Counted from the stretch's first letter, positions 9,204-18,415 are shown. The stretch is DNA of 64,000 nt from an uncultured Gemmatimonadales bacterium (GCA_937919655.1 CALFPJ010000020.1:88437-152436), one strand, 5' to 3'. Program-made: numbers and translations. The notes: a model not told the origin generated them from the sequence alone.

Positions 9204-9880
9204 TTGGGCTCGTCTCGGTGAAGTACGTACCCAACCCCGCGCACCGTATGAACCAAGGGGCCATCCCCCGCGTCGCGCAGCTTACGCCGCAGATGGCCGA
9301 CGTGAACGTCCACCACGTTGCTCATCGGGTCGAAGTGAAGATCCCATACCTTCTCCAGAAGCTCCGTCCTGCGCACGACCCGCTCAGGGTTCAGCATCAA
9401 GAACTCAAGGAGCTGGAATTCCTTAGGGGTCAGATCCAGCCGTGCGCCGCGCCGCTCAGCTCGGTGCATAACCCGATCGAGTTCGACGTCGTCGTAGATC
9501 AGCCGGTCCGGGCGAGAGGCACCGCCCCGCCTCAGGAGGGCTCGAACCCGAGCCAGCAGTTCGTCGAAAGCGAAGGGCTTCGTCAGGTAGTCGTCCGCAC
9601 CGGCATCCAAGCCGAGGACGATGTCGTCGCGCGAGTCTCGGGCGGTCAGCATTAGGACCGGCACTGTGACCTGATGTGCCCTCAGTTCCCTAACAATCTC
9701 GAACCCGCTCTTCCCTGGCAGCATCACATCAAGCAGGAGCAGGTCGTACTCATGGACCCGAGCCTTGAGGAAGCCGTCCGTGCCGTCATGGGCGGTGTCG
9801 ACGGAGTACCCTTCCTCGCGGAGCCCCTTCTCAAGGAAGCTTGCGACCTTCTTGTCGTCTTCGACTACGAGGATTTTCAA
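9200..9880 (-). CDS. OmpR-family response regulator (CusR-like)
   Basis: 226 residues: receiver domain (1-115) with acidic pocket Glu7/Asp8/Asp9, phosphoacceptor Asp51, and Lys101 in the LTKPF loop; then a winged-helix DNA-binding domain with the [13 protein letters not shown] and [15 protein letters not shown] segments. The start is a TTG at 9880 (LKILVVEDD read as M), with a weak AGG 9 bp upstream; no ATG fits the conserved N terminus. Precedes and overlaps the kinase gene by 4 bp. Likely controls the efflux operon and perhaps itself; tandem repeats lie 83 bp upstream (9963-9980). Confidence 0.93.
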   Translation of the reverse strand: MKILVVEDDKKVASFLEKGLREEGYSVDTAHDGTDGFLKARVHEYDLLLLDVMLPGKSGFEIVRELRAHQVTVPVLMLTARDSRDDIVLGLDAGADDYLTKPFAFDELLARVRALLRRGGASRPDRLIYDDVELDRVMHRAERRGARLDLTPKEFQLLEFLMLNPERVVRRTELLEKVWDLHFDPMSNVVDVHVGHLRRKLRDAGDGPLVHTVRGVGYVLHRDEPK

Positions 9881-9962
9881 GAGATGCGACCTGATTTAGG
9901 AGGTACTGTGGCGCAGGGACGGTGACGCGGCAGCCAACTCATATCAATACCACGCTAGCTCC

Positions 9963-9980
9963 GTGAATGCATGGTGAATG
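9963..9980. promoter_or_regulatory. Candidate response-regulator box: two GTGAATG repeats, 11-bp period
   Basis: GTGAATG occurs at 9963-9969 and again at 9974-9980, exactly one 11-bp step apart, the geometry used by OmpR/PhoB-type regulators. On the minus strand this reads CATTCAC-catg-CATTCAC and is followed 13 bp later by TATTGAT, a possible -10. It lies between the regulator gene and the convergently positioned end of the flavin operon, so autoregulation of the two-component pair is the natural reading. Not proven. Confidence 0.4.
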
Positions 9981-9996
9981 CCCAATGAAGGATGCT

Positions 9997-10518
9997 TCAC
10001 GTAGCGGTGCTATCATCCCGGGCCAGGGGCCAGGGGAATGGCTCCTCCCCCTCTTCTAGCTCCAACACCCCGTCCACCTGTAGCGTCCGAACCCGCCCGT
10101 CCAAGTACTCTTTCCAAAGAACGATCCTCCCGTCCTGCACGCGACCGATGATCGCATCGCTGACCACAATGCGTCTACCTGATTCCCGTTGCGTGGTCGC
10201 GAACTGCCACTCTACCGCAAAATCCGCACCTTCCACAGTGATTTGGTGGATGTAGATGCGAGTCTCGGTATGATCGCGCGAGAAGTCCGTCAACTCCTTG
10301 AGCCAGGCACCTTTATCGAGACGACGTTTCGGGTAGGCCAAGCGCGCTCTGTCGTGCAGGATCCGCTTCAAGAGCGTGGTGTCACCAGCCTCCCAAGCCC
10401 GAGCGTGCTGGCGGATGAGTGCCTCGACCGCCCCTCGTTGGCCGTGACTCTGCGATTGGCCATCCGGCACGCACGACGTGCCGATCAGGAGCAGACTTAG
10501 AGCGAGTACACCGCGCAT
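9997..10518 (-). CDS. NTF2/SnoaL-like lipoprotein, last gene of flavin operon
   Basis: 173 residues with a lipoprotein signal (LLLIGTSC, Cys16), then a cone-shaped NTF2-like fold: helix with HARAWEAGDTTLLKRILHD, central strands, and the terminal DGRIVLWKEYLDG strand typical of DUF4440/SnoaL-like domains. These folds often bind small ligands or act as scaffolds; no catalytic residues are evident. Two bases separate it from the upstream membrane protein gene, so it is co-transcribed with the ApbE/FMN-bind genes. Its role there is unknown. Confidence 0.75.
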   Translation of the reverse strand: MRGVLALSLLLIGTSCVPDGQSQSHGQRGAVEALIRQHARAWEAGDTTLLKRILHDRARLAYPKRRLDKGAWLKELTDFSRDHTETRIYIHQITVEGADFAVEWQFATTQRESGRRIVVSDAIIGRVQDGRIVLWKEYLDGRVRTLQVDGVLELEEGEEPFPWPLARDDSTAT

Positions 10519-10520
10519 TT

Positions 10521-11069
10521 CTATGACACCTCCGAGTGGGTAGGGGTTCTGGGAGCGATGGCGCGCGATCCGATGAGACCCTCAGGGCTTGCTTCCGACG
10601 GGACGGCCTTGGGGAGAATCAGTATGGGCAGGGAGCTAGGACGCCGCCGTCGTCGCCCCCGAACGAAGAGTCGATGAAGCCCAATCGCGGCGGTACACGC
10701 GATGCCGAGTGCCAGGTGAGTCCATCCGAGGAGATCGGCCACGAGTGTCGCCGTTGCCGTTTGGATCAAATAGCCGGTCAGCACCAGCGGTCCGAACGAA
10801 AGGACCGCCGCGACCCCGGTCCGACGACCGGTCGGCAGCTTGGATCGCAAGCTCCTCCAGATGTGCTGCGTCGTGATCATTCCCACCGCAAAGAGCATAA
10901 GCGGTGCCGCCAGGATGTGAGCCTTCAGCGCCCAGGGCTGCAACGGGTGGTTGATCACCGCCCATGGCTCGGCGGGCTCCAAGAAGTGCTTCATCCAGAA
11001 GTAGGCGACTCCGCTCACGAAGGCTACGGCCGAACTCCAGTACAGAAACCAACGCTGAAAGCGCGTCAC
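10521..11069 (-). CDS. Four-helix membrane protein, likely b-heme electron carrier (DUF4405-like)
   Basis: 182 residues with four predicted TM helices (about 9-26, 49-70, 86-108, 113-133) and a basic, Arg-rich C-terminal tail. Two helices each carry a spaced His pair (His51/His69 and His118/His132), the arrangement used for two b-type hemes stacked across a membrane. GTG start overlaps the stop of the FMN-bind gene by 4 bp. In context it would pass electrons from quinol or a cytoplasmic donor to the exported flavoprotein. The DUF4405-like call and heme binding are inferences from topology and His spacing. Confidence 0.65.
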   Translation of the reverse strand: MTRFQRWFLYWSSAVAFVSGVAYFWMKHFLEPAEPWAVINHPLQPWALKAHILAAPLMLFAVGMITTQHIWRSLRSKLPTGRRTGVAAVLSFGPLVLTGYLIQTATATLVADLLGWTHLALGIACTAAIGLHRLFVRGRRRRRPSSLPILILPKAVPSEASPEGLIGSRAIAPRTPTHSEVS

Positions 11070-11638
11070 CGTCCACCCTTTCCCATCGGGTCAATCACGT
11101 GATGCAGGGCGAGCACCCGACCGACCGCGCCCTTCGCCGCCCTTGTGGTCAGTGTCGCCCCCGTCATGTTCGGCACGTCGCCCTTCATGGAAAGGTCGTC
11201 CTCCCACCCCCGCCCCATGAAGAGGGCCAGCCATCCCTCGGGCGACTTGTAGTCGGGTGGCTCGGAAAACGCGACGACTTCGACGCGCACGATCCTGTCG
11301 TCGGATCCGAGCGCGACCATCAGGACCTCGTTGAGGGTCCGGACGCGATGCACATCGAAATAGGCCACTCCGATCGGCGTCTCCTCCTGCATCGCGAGGT
11401 AATAGGTGACGATCATCCCGTCGGGCTCAGAACCCGTGCGCTCCTCGACGCGCCTGGCCTGTTCCGCCGTGAGAAACGCGGTCCTGCGCTCAAAGCCGCT
11501 CGCCTCCGGGAATGCTAGGGCGAGTGCCTCATTTTGTGTGAGTAACGCTTGAGCGGTCGCCGGGGTCACGCCACCAGCCACCGAGAGCAGGGGGATCGCA
11601 CACGCTAGCGCCACAGCGGTCGAGGTACGTCTCGTCAA
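11066..11638 (-). CDS. Exported FMN-binding protein, covalent flavin carrier
   Basis: 190 residues from a TTG at 11638 that overlaps the porin stop (TTTTGACG gives both TGA and TTG). This start gives a direct signal peptide (hydrophobic core about residues 8-20, cleavage near ATAQ); a longer frame from 11743 would overlap the porin by more than 100 bp. The C terminus has the FMN_bind flavinylation motif T159-G-A-T-L-T164, where ApbE-type enzymes attach FMN to the last Thr. The downstream membrane protein overlaps by 4 bp. Expected role: periplasmic one- or two-electron flavin carrier, comparable to RnfG/NqrC-type domains. Confidence 0.82.
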   Translation of the reverse strand: MTRRTSTAVALACAIPLLSVAGGVTPATAQALLTQNEALALAFPEASGFERRTAFLTAEQARRVEERTGSEPDGMIVTYYLAMQEETPIGVAYFDVHRVRTLNEVLMVALGSDDRIVRVEVVAFSEPPDYKSPEGWLALFMGRGWEDDLSMKGDVPNMTGATLTTRAAKGAVGRVLALHHVIDPMGKGGR

Positions 11639-12972
11639 AAGAGATATCCAAGCGCGACGCTGAACTTGTTGACGCCGGTTTCCGCGGCATTGCTGTGAAT
11701 CTGATAGTCCATCTTCAACACCACATCTCCAATCGGTCTCCATGCGAGTCCTAGAGACAGGGCATTCAGGTCATTGGAAGGATTCGTGGTGAAGCCAGTC
11801 GGCACGCTCTCTTGCGTGTTGAGCGCCTCGTAGCGGAAGTACGGCAGGAGCTGGTGCTCAGTAGCCGTCTGCCAAAGGACATCGTAGCCGAGCTGCACGT
11901 ACCAGCCACCCATCGAATCGCCCACGGAGTCGTCTCCCGACAGCCCCTTCAGGGTGTTGAGCTGCTCCGCTTGGTCGAGCGTCGCTCCGGCAACGAGGGC
12001 CTGGCCCTCCCACCCATGAGCGAGGTAGCGGCCATGCGCCTCCCAGATCTGGGCCCTGGCGTCCACCACTACGCCGTTCAGCTCCCGACCCTGGCCGGTG
12101 TTGCCGTAGTACAACGAGCCGCCGAGCATGAGGCCCGCGACGCCGCGATAGTCCACCCGACCGACGAGTCCCATGTCCTCGGCCAACGCCTTGGACCCCT
12201 TCTGGCGGCCACCCCGCAGCCCCTCGTCGCTGAAGCCCTTCGCCTTCGACGACCCGCCGCCGACCCCGTCGAACGAGTTCAAGACGTAGGCACGGTACGA
12301 CCATTTGTCGCTCTCGCCGAACACGCCGATGCCGGATTCCCGCCAGGTGCTCGGAATGATGCGTGACTCTGTGAGTGATCGACCTGTCCCCAGGAAGATG
12401 GGCGGCTCGTGCATCTCGTTGACGAGCCCCATCGGAACCAGGAGGAGGCCGGCTCGGACACCGAAGTCTTCACGGATGCGATAATCCACATATGCGAATT
12501 CCAGCGACACCTCACCGGCCTGCCCGCTAGAGGCGTGCTCGACCTCGGTCTCCGAGTTGAACAGGAGTCGGTCGTTGAACTTGTAGCCCACATAAACGAT
12601 GCCCCGCAGGGCGTCGAGTTGGTCGATTTTCCCGGACGGGGAGCCATTCTCACGGCTGCCGGAGTAATGGTCGTATAGGAATTCGCCGTATCCTCCGATC
12701 GAAACGCCTTCCTGCGCGCGGTATACCTTGGAGGCCGCGGGTGCCAGACCAAACCGAGGGGAGGCGGCCTCGACGCCACCAGCACCCAAGACAACACCAG
12801 CACCCAAATTGAGCCGCTCGAGCTCCTGGGTGACGACATCGAGTTGACGCTCCAGTCGGTCGATTCGTGCCGAATCGGTGGGTGACTGCGCGAGGAGGTG
12901 TGGAGCCTGCGTGGCCAGCACGGCCACGGCTCCGACGAAAAGATATGTGGAGAAATGCGCGAAGCGCTTCAT
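11635..12972 (-). CDS. Porin-like outer-membrane beta-barrel with N-terminal coiled coil
   Basis: 445 residues: signal peptide (about 1-28), a short coiled-coil segment (ARIDRLERQLDVVTQELERL, about 35-54), a linker, then alternating amphipathic strands from about residue 85 to the end, closing with an aromatic residue (GYLF) as outer-membrane barrels do. Its layout is like phosphate/OprP-type or similar porins of this group. ATG start lies 4 bp after the apbE-like stop and its own stop overlaps the FMN-bind start, so it is inside the flavin operon. It may let a substrate or electron acceptor reach the periplasmic flavoprotein; substrate unknown. Confidence 0.78.
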   Translation of the reverse strand: MKRFAHFSTYLFVGAVAVLATQAPHLLAQSPTDSARIDRLERQLDVVTQELERLNLGAGVVLGAGGVEAASPRFGLAPAASKVYRAQEGVSIGGYGEFLYDHYSGSRENGSPSGKIDQLDALRGIVYVGYKFNDRLLFNSETEVEHASSGQAGEVSLEFAYVDYRIREDFGVRAGLLLVPMGLVNEMHEPPIFLGTGRSLTESRIIPSTWRESGIGVFGESDKWSYRAYVLNSFDGVGGGSSKAKGFSDEGLRGGRQKGSKALAEDMGLVGRVDYRGVAGLMLGGSLYYGNTGQGRELNGVVVDARAQIWEAHGRYLAHGWEGQALVAGATLDQAEQLNTLKGLSGDDSVGDSMGGWYVQLGYDVLWQTATEHQLLPYFRYEALNTQESVPTGFTTNPSNDLNALSLGLAWRPIGDVVLKMDYQIHSNAAETGVNKFSVALGYLF

Positions 12973-12976
12973 AGCC

Positions 12977-14026
12977 CTAGTGGGTGTTGATGGTTGAGTT
13001 GACCTGGGTCCGGCCCAGGATCTGTGCCATGCGAGGGTTCATCGCAGGCGTGAGAGCCCCGTCGCTGTCTTGGAGGAAGAGCACGCCGACGTCCGCCAAG
13101 GAATCGGCAAGCATCATGCCGGCTTGGGGACCCAGTACGAAGAACGCGGTCGACAGGATGTCAGCCACGAGTGGATCTCGGGCCACTACGGTGACGCTTC
13201 CCCAGGGGGGCACAGGCTGACCCATCCTGGGATCAAGGATGTGGCCGAATCTCTGACCGTCGACGACAACGTTCCGCTCCCTTTGGCCACTCGTGGCGAC
13301 AGACGCGTCAGCGATACAGAGGGACATCACTGCCCTCGCTCGATCGCTCGGATGTGCCACGGAAACTGAAACTGCCGTGTCACCGAAGACGACGAGCTGG
13401 CCACCGAGATCAATGATGGCACTCCGAACGCCACGGGCAGCCAGCGTGTCGCGAGCCGTCCGCAGCGCGGCACCCTTGCCGAAGCCGCCCGCGTCGATCC
13501 ATGCGCCTTCCCGGTACCGAATCAGCGCGCCGGACTCCCTTTCGATCCAAGCGCCTCGGTCTCCTGTCGCTGAAAGCGCTTCCTGCACTTCGGCGCTTGA
13601 GGGGTGACGGCCGCTTCCTCTGAGATCCCACGCGTCGATCAGCGCCCCGACGACTGGATGGAACGCGCCTCCCGTTCGGTCAGCCCAGCGGGCGACCTCG
13701 GCGAGCAGCCCCGCGACCTCAGGCGTCGCCGTTGTTACCTGGCCGACTGGAGCGTGCCCTAGCAGGCTAAGCTGACTATGGGCATCCCACGTCGAGATTT
13801 CACGCTCAAGCTGAACCATAGCGCGCAGCGCAGCCTCGCTTGCGGCCAGAGCGGCACCTCGACCGCCCGCTTCGACCTCAATGCGCGCGGTCGTGCCCAT
13901 GACCACCGTCGTCCGACGCACAGACTCCCCTGTTCCCTGATACGAGAGCGCGCGCGTCGGGGCCATGAGAAGCAATGCGGCCCCGAGAAGGAGCCGGGTT
14001 CCCGAGCAAAGCCCTATGCACGTCAT
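12977..14026 (-). CDS. apbE: FAD:protein FMN transferase
   Basis: 349 residues from ATG 14026, which follows GAGG by 4 bp and opens a signal peptide; an upstream in-frame start at 14047 adds 7 residues and lacks this site. Family motifs in order: early strand TTVVMGTTARIEV, the IDAGGFGKG loop (equivalent to DLGGIAKG), IIDLGGQL, GHILDPRMG (equivalent to HIIDP-x-TG) and a DILSTAFFVLG helix. The enzyme moves FMN from FAD to a Thr in a target protein; the FMN-bind protein two genes on is the obvious substrate. First gene of a five-gene leftward operon, preceded by a Fur-like palindrome. Confidence 0.93.
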   Translation of the reverse strand: MTCIGLCSGTRLLLGAALLLMAPTRALSYQGTGESVRRTTVVMGTTARIEVEAGGRGAALAASEAALRAMVQLEREISTWDAHSQLSLLGHAPVGQVTTATPEVAGLLAEVARWADRTGGAFHPVVGALIDAWDLRGSGRHPSSAEVQEALSATGDRGAWIERESGALIRYREGAWIDAGGFGKGAALRTARDTLAARGVRSAIIDLGGQLVVFGDTAVSVSVAHPSDRARAVMSLCIADASVATSGQRERNVVVDGQRFGHILDPRMGQPVPPWGSVTVVARDPLVADILSTAFFVLGPQAGMMLADSLADVGVLFLQDSDGALTPAMNPRMAQILGRTQVNSTINTH

Positions 14027-14058
14027 CGTACCTCGCCCGGGAGACACCCAAAATGAGA

Positions 14059-14075
14059 TTGAGAACCATTCTCAA
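14059..14075. promoter_or_regulatory. Fur-like operator upstream of the flavin operon
   Basis: TTGAGAA-cca-TTCTCAA is a perfect 7-bp inverted repeat, 33 bp before the apbE start. With the flanking bases (aaaatgagattgagaacc, then attctcaac) it closely resembles the Fur box form TGAGAATCATTCTCA, including an additional TGAGA half-site upstream. It is in the right place to repress the operon when iron is sufficient. The divergent cNMP-binding gene begins 67 bp to the right and could share control. A repressor of another family cannot be excluded. Confidence 0.6.
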
Positions 14076-14141
14076 CAGAGTTAGACAGTAAGCATCACAT
14101 ATCTACTGGTCAATGGGGTGTCCTTGGCCTAGCCGGCCGGG

Positions 14142-15479
14142 GTGGCTTTGACGCGCCGATGGAGGATGATTCGCGGCTCTCAGGCCCCACTAGCCATGGG
14201 CCGCCGCATGTATTTAGCTACTGGCTTTGAGGATGTTTCTACACTGGGGGTTTTCACAGCCCGGGCAGCGGAAACCGTACTGTTTGGTGCATGCCTCCCC
14301 GCTCTCAAGATGCTCATGAACGATCTCAGCGAGCGCGTCCCGATCATGTCGGCACTCCTTGAGCGCCGGGACCTCCCCCTCCCCACGCGCCGCAGCGTGA
14401 TCACCGCGCTGTCGGCGGTGGATGGTCGAGACGCCCGCGATGCGCTCCTCAGACTCGCCGACGAGCCCGCGCCCGGCCCCGCGGCGCTCACGTCGCTGCT
14501 GAGGATGCGCGGGGCCGACGAGATCGACGTGGTGGATCCGGCCGCACTTGCTGGGATCGTGGCCGAGGAAATTCGCAAAGTCCTGATTTTCTCGCTTGTG
14601 TCCAGCGGCTTGCGGCGTGCCGCAGCAACGAATCCGCGCAACATGTTCGTCGCAGACGAATTGGATAATCTTCGCATGAGGTCTGTGCACCGCGTGGTGC
14701 GTGTTCTGGCTCTTTCTTACGACCCCGCGCGCCTTAGCGCCGTCGGAGCCGCGCTCGTGAGCCATGACGTTTCGCGCGGCAGTAACGCCCTGGAGCTGCT
14801 TGAGGGTTCGATATCAGGGGCGACGGCGGCCATGGTCATGCCCTTCATGGAAATCGCAGCTGAAGACTTTCCCGAAGGCCCTATTATGGAACAGGTCGCC
14901 GATGCGGCCGACGTCATTAAGTATCCGGGCGAACACCTGACGAAAGAGAAAGATTGGTGGCCCCACTCACTCGGCCTTCATGTCTTGGGGTGTGACGAAG
15001 ATATCAGCACCCCGGGCCGCTCAAAGGACCTTTTAGAAAAGGAAGGCACCATGATCCCCTTGATCGAGAAGGTCATGATCCTCAAGGGATCCGAGTTGTT
15101 CCGTAATTTTCCAGGCGCCGACCTGGCAGGCATCGCGTCGCTAGCGCACGTGGTGCACCTGGAGGCCGATGAGGTGGTCTTCAACCAGGGCGAATACGGC
15201 GATGCCTTTTATATGGTCGTGAGCGGGGGCATCCGCATTACGAGAGGCGTGACCGAGCTCGCGATTCTCGGATCGCGAGAGGGGTTCGGGGAAATGGCGA
15301 TCCTCGACCGAGAGACTCGGTCCGCCACGGCAACCGCCGCAGAGGCGACCACGCTCCTTCGCATTGATCAGGACCCATTCGATCAATTGATCGAGCAGAA
15401 TCCCGCCGTCGCCCGGGGGATCTACAGAGTGCTGACCGAACGGTTGAGAAACACGCTCGCACAGGTCGCGGCAGGTTGA
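14142..15479 (+). CDS. Cyclic-nucleotide-binding domain protein with HEAT-like helical region
   Basis: 445 residues. Residues about 55-300 are helical with repeat-like segments (SVITALSAVDGRDARDALL, PAALTSLLRMRG), resembling the HEAT-like middle part of multidomain nucleotide-transporter (Npt/NTT-like) proteins. Residues about 320-440 form a cNMP-binding fold with FNQGEYGDAFYMVVSGGI and the phosphate-binding cassette FGEMAILDRETRSATATA. No transporter helices precede it, and the first 50 residues look unlike the rest, so the gene may be a 5'-truncated relative of such proteins. The start is uncertain: a GTG at 14142 or internal ATGs at 14166, 14196 and 14208 are possible. Divergent from the flavin operon. 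Confidence 0.65.
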   Translation: MALTRRWRMIRGSQAPLAMGRRMYLATGFEDVSTLGVFTARAAETVLFGACLPALKMLMNDLSERVPIMSALLERRDLPLPTRRSVITALSAVDGRDARDALLRLADEPAPGPAALTSLLRMRGADEIDVVDPAALAGIVAEEIRKVLIFSLVSSGLRRAAATNPRNMFVADELDNLRMRSVHRVVRVLALSYDPARLSAVGAALVSHDVSRGSNALELLEGSISGATAAMVMPFMEIAAEDFPEGPIMEQVADAADVIKYPGEHLTKEKDWWPHSLGLHVLGCDEDISTPGRSKDLLEKEGTMIPLIEKVMILKGSELFRNFPGADLAGIASLAHVVHLEADEVVFNQGEYGDAFYMVVSGGIRITRGVTELAILGSREGFGEMAILDRETRSATATAAEATTLLRIDQDPFDQLIEQNPAVARGIYRVLTERLRNTLAQVAAG

Positions 15480-15562
15480 CCCAACGGCCGTCTAAATCTT
15501 CCCGATAATCCAACTCAGGAAGAGCTTAGCGATTCGCTTCAGAATAAGTACCATGCTGCCTC

Positions 15563-17848
15563 CTACGGGCGACTTTGACTGAAGGGTTCCTCGACCCCGA
15601 GGTTGGCGCGCCTCAATCTGAGGCTATTCCCGACCACGCTGACTGAACTGAATGCCATCGCGATCGCTGCGAGGATCGGGTGCAGGGCCCTCAGCATCAT
15701 CGGCAGGAAGGTGAGCGAAAAGAGCGCTCCGGCGGCAACCGGGATCAGCACGACGTTGTAGAAGAACGCCCAAAACAAGTTCTGCTCAATGGTGCGCATG
15801 GTCGCCCGACTCAGCGCGAGCGCCAGGGGCACGGCACGGAGATCTCCGCGCATGAGCGTGACGTCTGCAGCTTCCATCGCTACGTCCGTCCCAGTTCCAA
15901 GTGCGAGACCCACATCTGCTTGGGCGAGCGCGGGCGCGTCATTGATACCATCGCCGACCATCGCCACGACTCCCTCTTTTTGGAGACGAACGATCGCCTC
16001 CGCCTTCTGGTCAGGGAGAACTTCTGCGAGGACCTCGTCGATGCCGGCTTCCACCGCGATCGCACGAGCGGTCGCTTCACGGTCGCCCGTGAGCATGATG
16101 ACGCGTAGGCCCGACGCGCGGAGTTCCGCCACGGCCTCGCGTGACCCTTCCTTGAGCGTGTCGGCCACACCGAGGATACCGATCACCTGCCCCTCTCGGG
16201 CGACCCACAAAGGCGTGTGGGCGGCTGCCTCGACGTCGCGTTCGACATCGAGCAGATGGGAGGTGTCCACCTCATTTTGCTCCAAGAGGCGTCTGGAGCC
16301 AAGGAGCACGAGGGCGCCGTCGATCGTGGCCTTCACGCCCATCCCCACCGCAGCCTCGAACGCCGTCGGGTCGGTCGGTGTGACCCCTTCTTCCGCTGCC
16401 GCCGCGGTCACCGCAGAGGCGATCGGATGTTCGCTCCGGGACTCCGCTGACGCCGCAATGTGGAGCAGCGCCAGGCGGTCACCGTCCACCGCATGAACGG
16501 AGCGCACGACCGGCTCGCCGCGCGTAACCGTGCCCGTCTTGTCGAGCACGACGATGTCCACTTGGCGCGCGCGCTCTAGCGCCTCGGAACTACGAAAGAG
16601 AATCCCCATGCGCGCGCCCCTTCCCGTGCCGACCATCACTGCGGTGGGCGTGGCGAGCCCCAGCGCACACGGACAGGCGATCACCAGCACCGCCACCAAC
16701 CTGATAAGCGCAGGCGTGAATCCCGCGTCGAGGACCAACCACCACACAAGGAAGGTCCCAGCGGCAAGCACGATCACAGTGGGCACGAAAACCGCCGCAA
16801 CCCGATCCGCGAGCTTCTGGATGGGTGCCTTACTGCCCTGCGCCTCGCGCACGAGGCGGATCACCTGGGCTAACGCGGTGTCTGCTCCGACCTTCGTGGC
16901 ACTCAGTCGGAACGCACCGACTCGGTTGACGGTCGCGCCGACCACGGTGTCGCCAAGCGCCTTCTCGACCGGCATGCTCTCTCCGGTCAGCATGCTCTCG
17001 TCCACGGTGGAAGCCCCCTCGACGACGGTGCCGTCGATAGGAATGCGCTCGCCCGGTCGAACCGAGATCACGTCGCCTACGATGACCTCAGCCACGGCAA
17101 TCTCAAGCTCGACACCATCCCGTACCACACGAGCGGTGTCCGGCTGCAAGCTCATGAGCTGGCGGATCGCGGCGCTGGTCTCTCCCTTGGCGCGCACCTC
17201 GAGAAGCTTGCCGAGTTTGATGAGGGTGATGATAAGCGCCGCTGTCTCGAAGTAGACGTGCTCGCCAGCCGCGACCGTGCCCAACGTGAGCGCCGCAGCA
17301 ACTACGACCGAATACACGAACGCCACGGACGACCCCAGCGCCACCAAGACATCCATATTGGCGGCGCCCGCACGCAGGGACTTAAACGCCCCTTCGTAGT
17401 AGTCCCACCCCACGTAGAACTGGACCGGAGCGGCGAGCGCGAACATGAGCCAGTTAACCCACGGCGCGTGCGCCCAGGCGCCCAGAAGGGCGAAGTCGCG
17501 CGACATGCTCAAGAGGAAAAGCGGGCCGGCGAATGCCACACCAACCCAGAACTTGCGCGTCTGGACGACGACCTCCCTCGACCGCACCTCCTGCTCTGCG
17601 GCTCCCATGTCACCTTCGGCCACGTCAACAACCCCATACCCTACCCGTTCCACCGCCGCCGCCAGTTCCTTGACCCCAACCGCGTCGTCGCCGAGCTGCA
17701 CTGTGGCACGTTCGGAGGCATAGTTCACGGACACGCCCGTAACACCGACCGTCTTCTTGAGCGCCCGCTCGACGGTCGCCGCACAATTGACGCAGGTCAT
17801 GCCGGTGATGGGGAACGTGACTTCCCGGCCCTTCACTTCAGAGGTCAT
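15563..17848 (-). CDS. copA: Cu(I)-exporting P1B-type ATPase
   Basis: 761 residues. N-terminal heavy-metal-associated domain with GMTCVNC (Cys19/Cys22), eight-helix membrane topology, actuator loop TGES (about 288-291), the intramembrane CPC metal site at 392-394, phosphorylation motif DKTGT with Asp436, SEHPIA nucleotide-binding motif and the hinge [10 protein letters not shown]. The last helices carry the YN and M-x-x-SS pattern ([16 protein letters not shown]) of the Cu+-specific P1B-1 group. It is the third gene of csoR-copZ-copA. Exports cytoplasmic Cu(I) to the periplasm, where the RND pump could take over. Confidence 0.96.
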   Translation of the reverse strand: MTSEVKGREVTFPITGMTCVNCAATVERALKKTVGVTGVSVNYASERATVQLGDDAVGVKELAAAVERVGYGVVDVAEGDMGAAEQEVRSREVVVQTRKFWVGVAFAGPLFLLSMSRDFALLGAWAHAPWVNWLMFALAAPVQFYVGWDYYEGAFKSLRAGAANMDVLVALGSSVAFVYSVVVAAALTLGTVAAGEHVYFETAALIITLIKLGKLLEVRAKGETSAAIRQLMSLQPDTARVVRDGVELEIAVAEVIVGDVISVRPGERIPIDGTVVEGASTVDESMLTGESMPVEKALGDTVVGATVNRVGAFRLSATKVGADTALAQVIRLVREAQGSKAPIQKLADRVAAVFVPTVIVLAAGTFLVWWLVLDAGFTPALIRLVAVLVIACPCALGLATPTAVMVGTGRGARMGILFRSSEALERARQVDIVVLDKTGTVTRGEPVVRSVHAVDGDRLALLHIAASAESRSEHPIASAVTAAAAEEGVTPTDPTAFEAAVGMGVKATIDGALVLLGSRRLLEQNEVDTSHLLDVERDVEAAAHTPLWVAREGQVIGILGVADTLKEGSREAVAELRASGLRVIMLTGDREATARAIAVEAGIDEVLAEVLPDQKAEAIVRLQKEGVVAMVGDGINDAPALAQADVGLALGTGTDVAMEAADVTLMRGDLRAVPLALALSRATMRTIEQNLFWAFFYNVVLIPVAAGALFSLTFLPMMLRALHPILAAIAMAFSSVSVVGNSLRLRRANLGVEEPFSQSRP

Positions 17849-17864
17849 GGTTCGTCGCCTGGGG

Positions 17865-18074
17865 TCAGCCTACCGGTGGGTAGTTGATGTCCTTCATCAC
17901 GTCTTCTATCACCACCCAGTCAGTGGTGTCGGGGTCCCACGATACGGTCACCGTGCGGGCGGCCTGCTCGGCCTTGACCGCCGTGACGCCGTCCACCTCG
18001 GATACCTCACGCTCAATGGTCGCCACGCAGTGCCCGCAGCTGATGCTGGGCACGTTCACCGTCTTAGTCATCAT
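17865..18074 (-). CDS. copZ: Copper chaperone, single heavy-metal-associated domain
   Basis: 69 residues, one ferredoxin-like HMA domain with the metal site ISCGHC near residues 11-16 (the usual M-x-C-x-x-C has Ile in place of Met). It should carry Cu(I) to CopA or CsoR. GGGGAG lies 4 bp upstream of the first of two adjacent ATGs, so initiation at 18074 or 18071 is equally good. It lies 16 bp before copA and 15 bp after csoR. Confidence 0.92.
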   Translation of the reverse strand: MMTKTVNVPSISCGHCVATIEREVSEVDGVTAVKAEQAARTVTVSWDPDTTDWVVIEDVMKDINYPPVG

Positions 18075-18089
18075 TTCACTCCCCTGGTT

Positions 18090-18368
18090 TTAAGATTTTC
18101 CGGTGGCTTCAAAAACCTGGAGTAACTCTCCAAGCACTTGTTCCTTCTCAGCATCGTCGGTTCCTCGGATCGCGCTCGTGACACAGTGATGGAGGTGCTG
18201 ATCCAGAATGAGCCCGCTGACTTTCTTCAGGGCTCGCTGAATGGCCAAAATCTGGTTGACCACATCGATGCAATAGGCGCCCTCCCCAACCATGCGCTCG
18301 ACCCCGCGTACATGCCCCTCGACACTCTTGAGTCGGCGGACCACGTCCGCGGTGCGTTCATCGTGCAT
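18090..18368 (-). CDS. csoR: Copper-sensing repressor, CsoR family
   Basis: 92 residues from ATG 18368; the alternative GTG at 18395 adds 9 residues outside the conserved fold. All-helical DUF156 protein with the Cu(I) fingerprint Cys33-His58-Cys62, the same spacing (25 and 4) as the Cys-His-Cys triad of characterised CsoR proteins; this separates it from RcnR and FrmR. Cu(I) binding would release it from the operator at 18416-18435, derepressing csoR-copZ-copA. Confidence 0.93.
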   Translation of the reverse strand: MHDERTADVVRRLKSVEGHVRGVERMVGEGAYCIDVVNQILAIQRALKKVSGLILDQHLHHCVTSAIRGTDDAEKEQVLGELLQVFEATGKS

Positions 18369-18415
18369 TGACTTCAGAACTCCCTGAGATCTCACATTTT
18401 TCCAATTGACACCCC

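Noticed and set aside
11638..11743. Extended N terminus for the FMN-bind protein from 11743
   Set aside because: It would overlap the porin by more than 100 bp and place 35 polar residues before the signal peptide; the TTGA overlap start is better.
18406..18411. TTGACA as a -35 box for pdxH
   Set aside because: No acceptable -10 lies 16-18 bp downstream; that position is in the G run of the CsoR-type palindrome.
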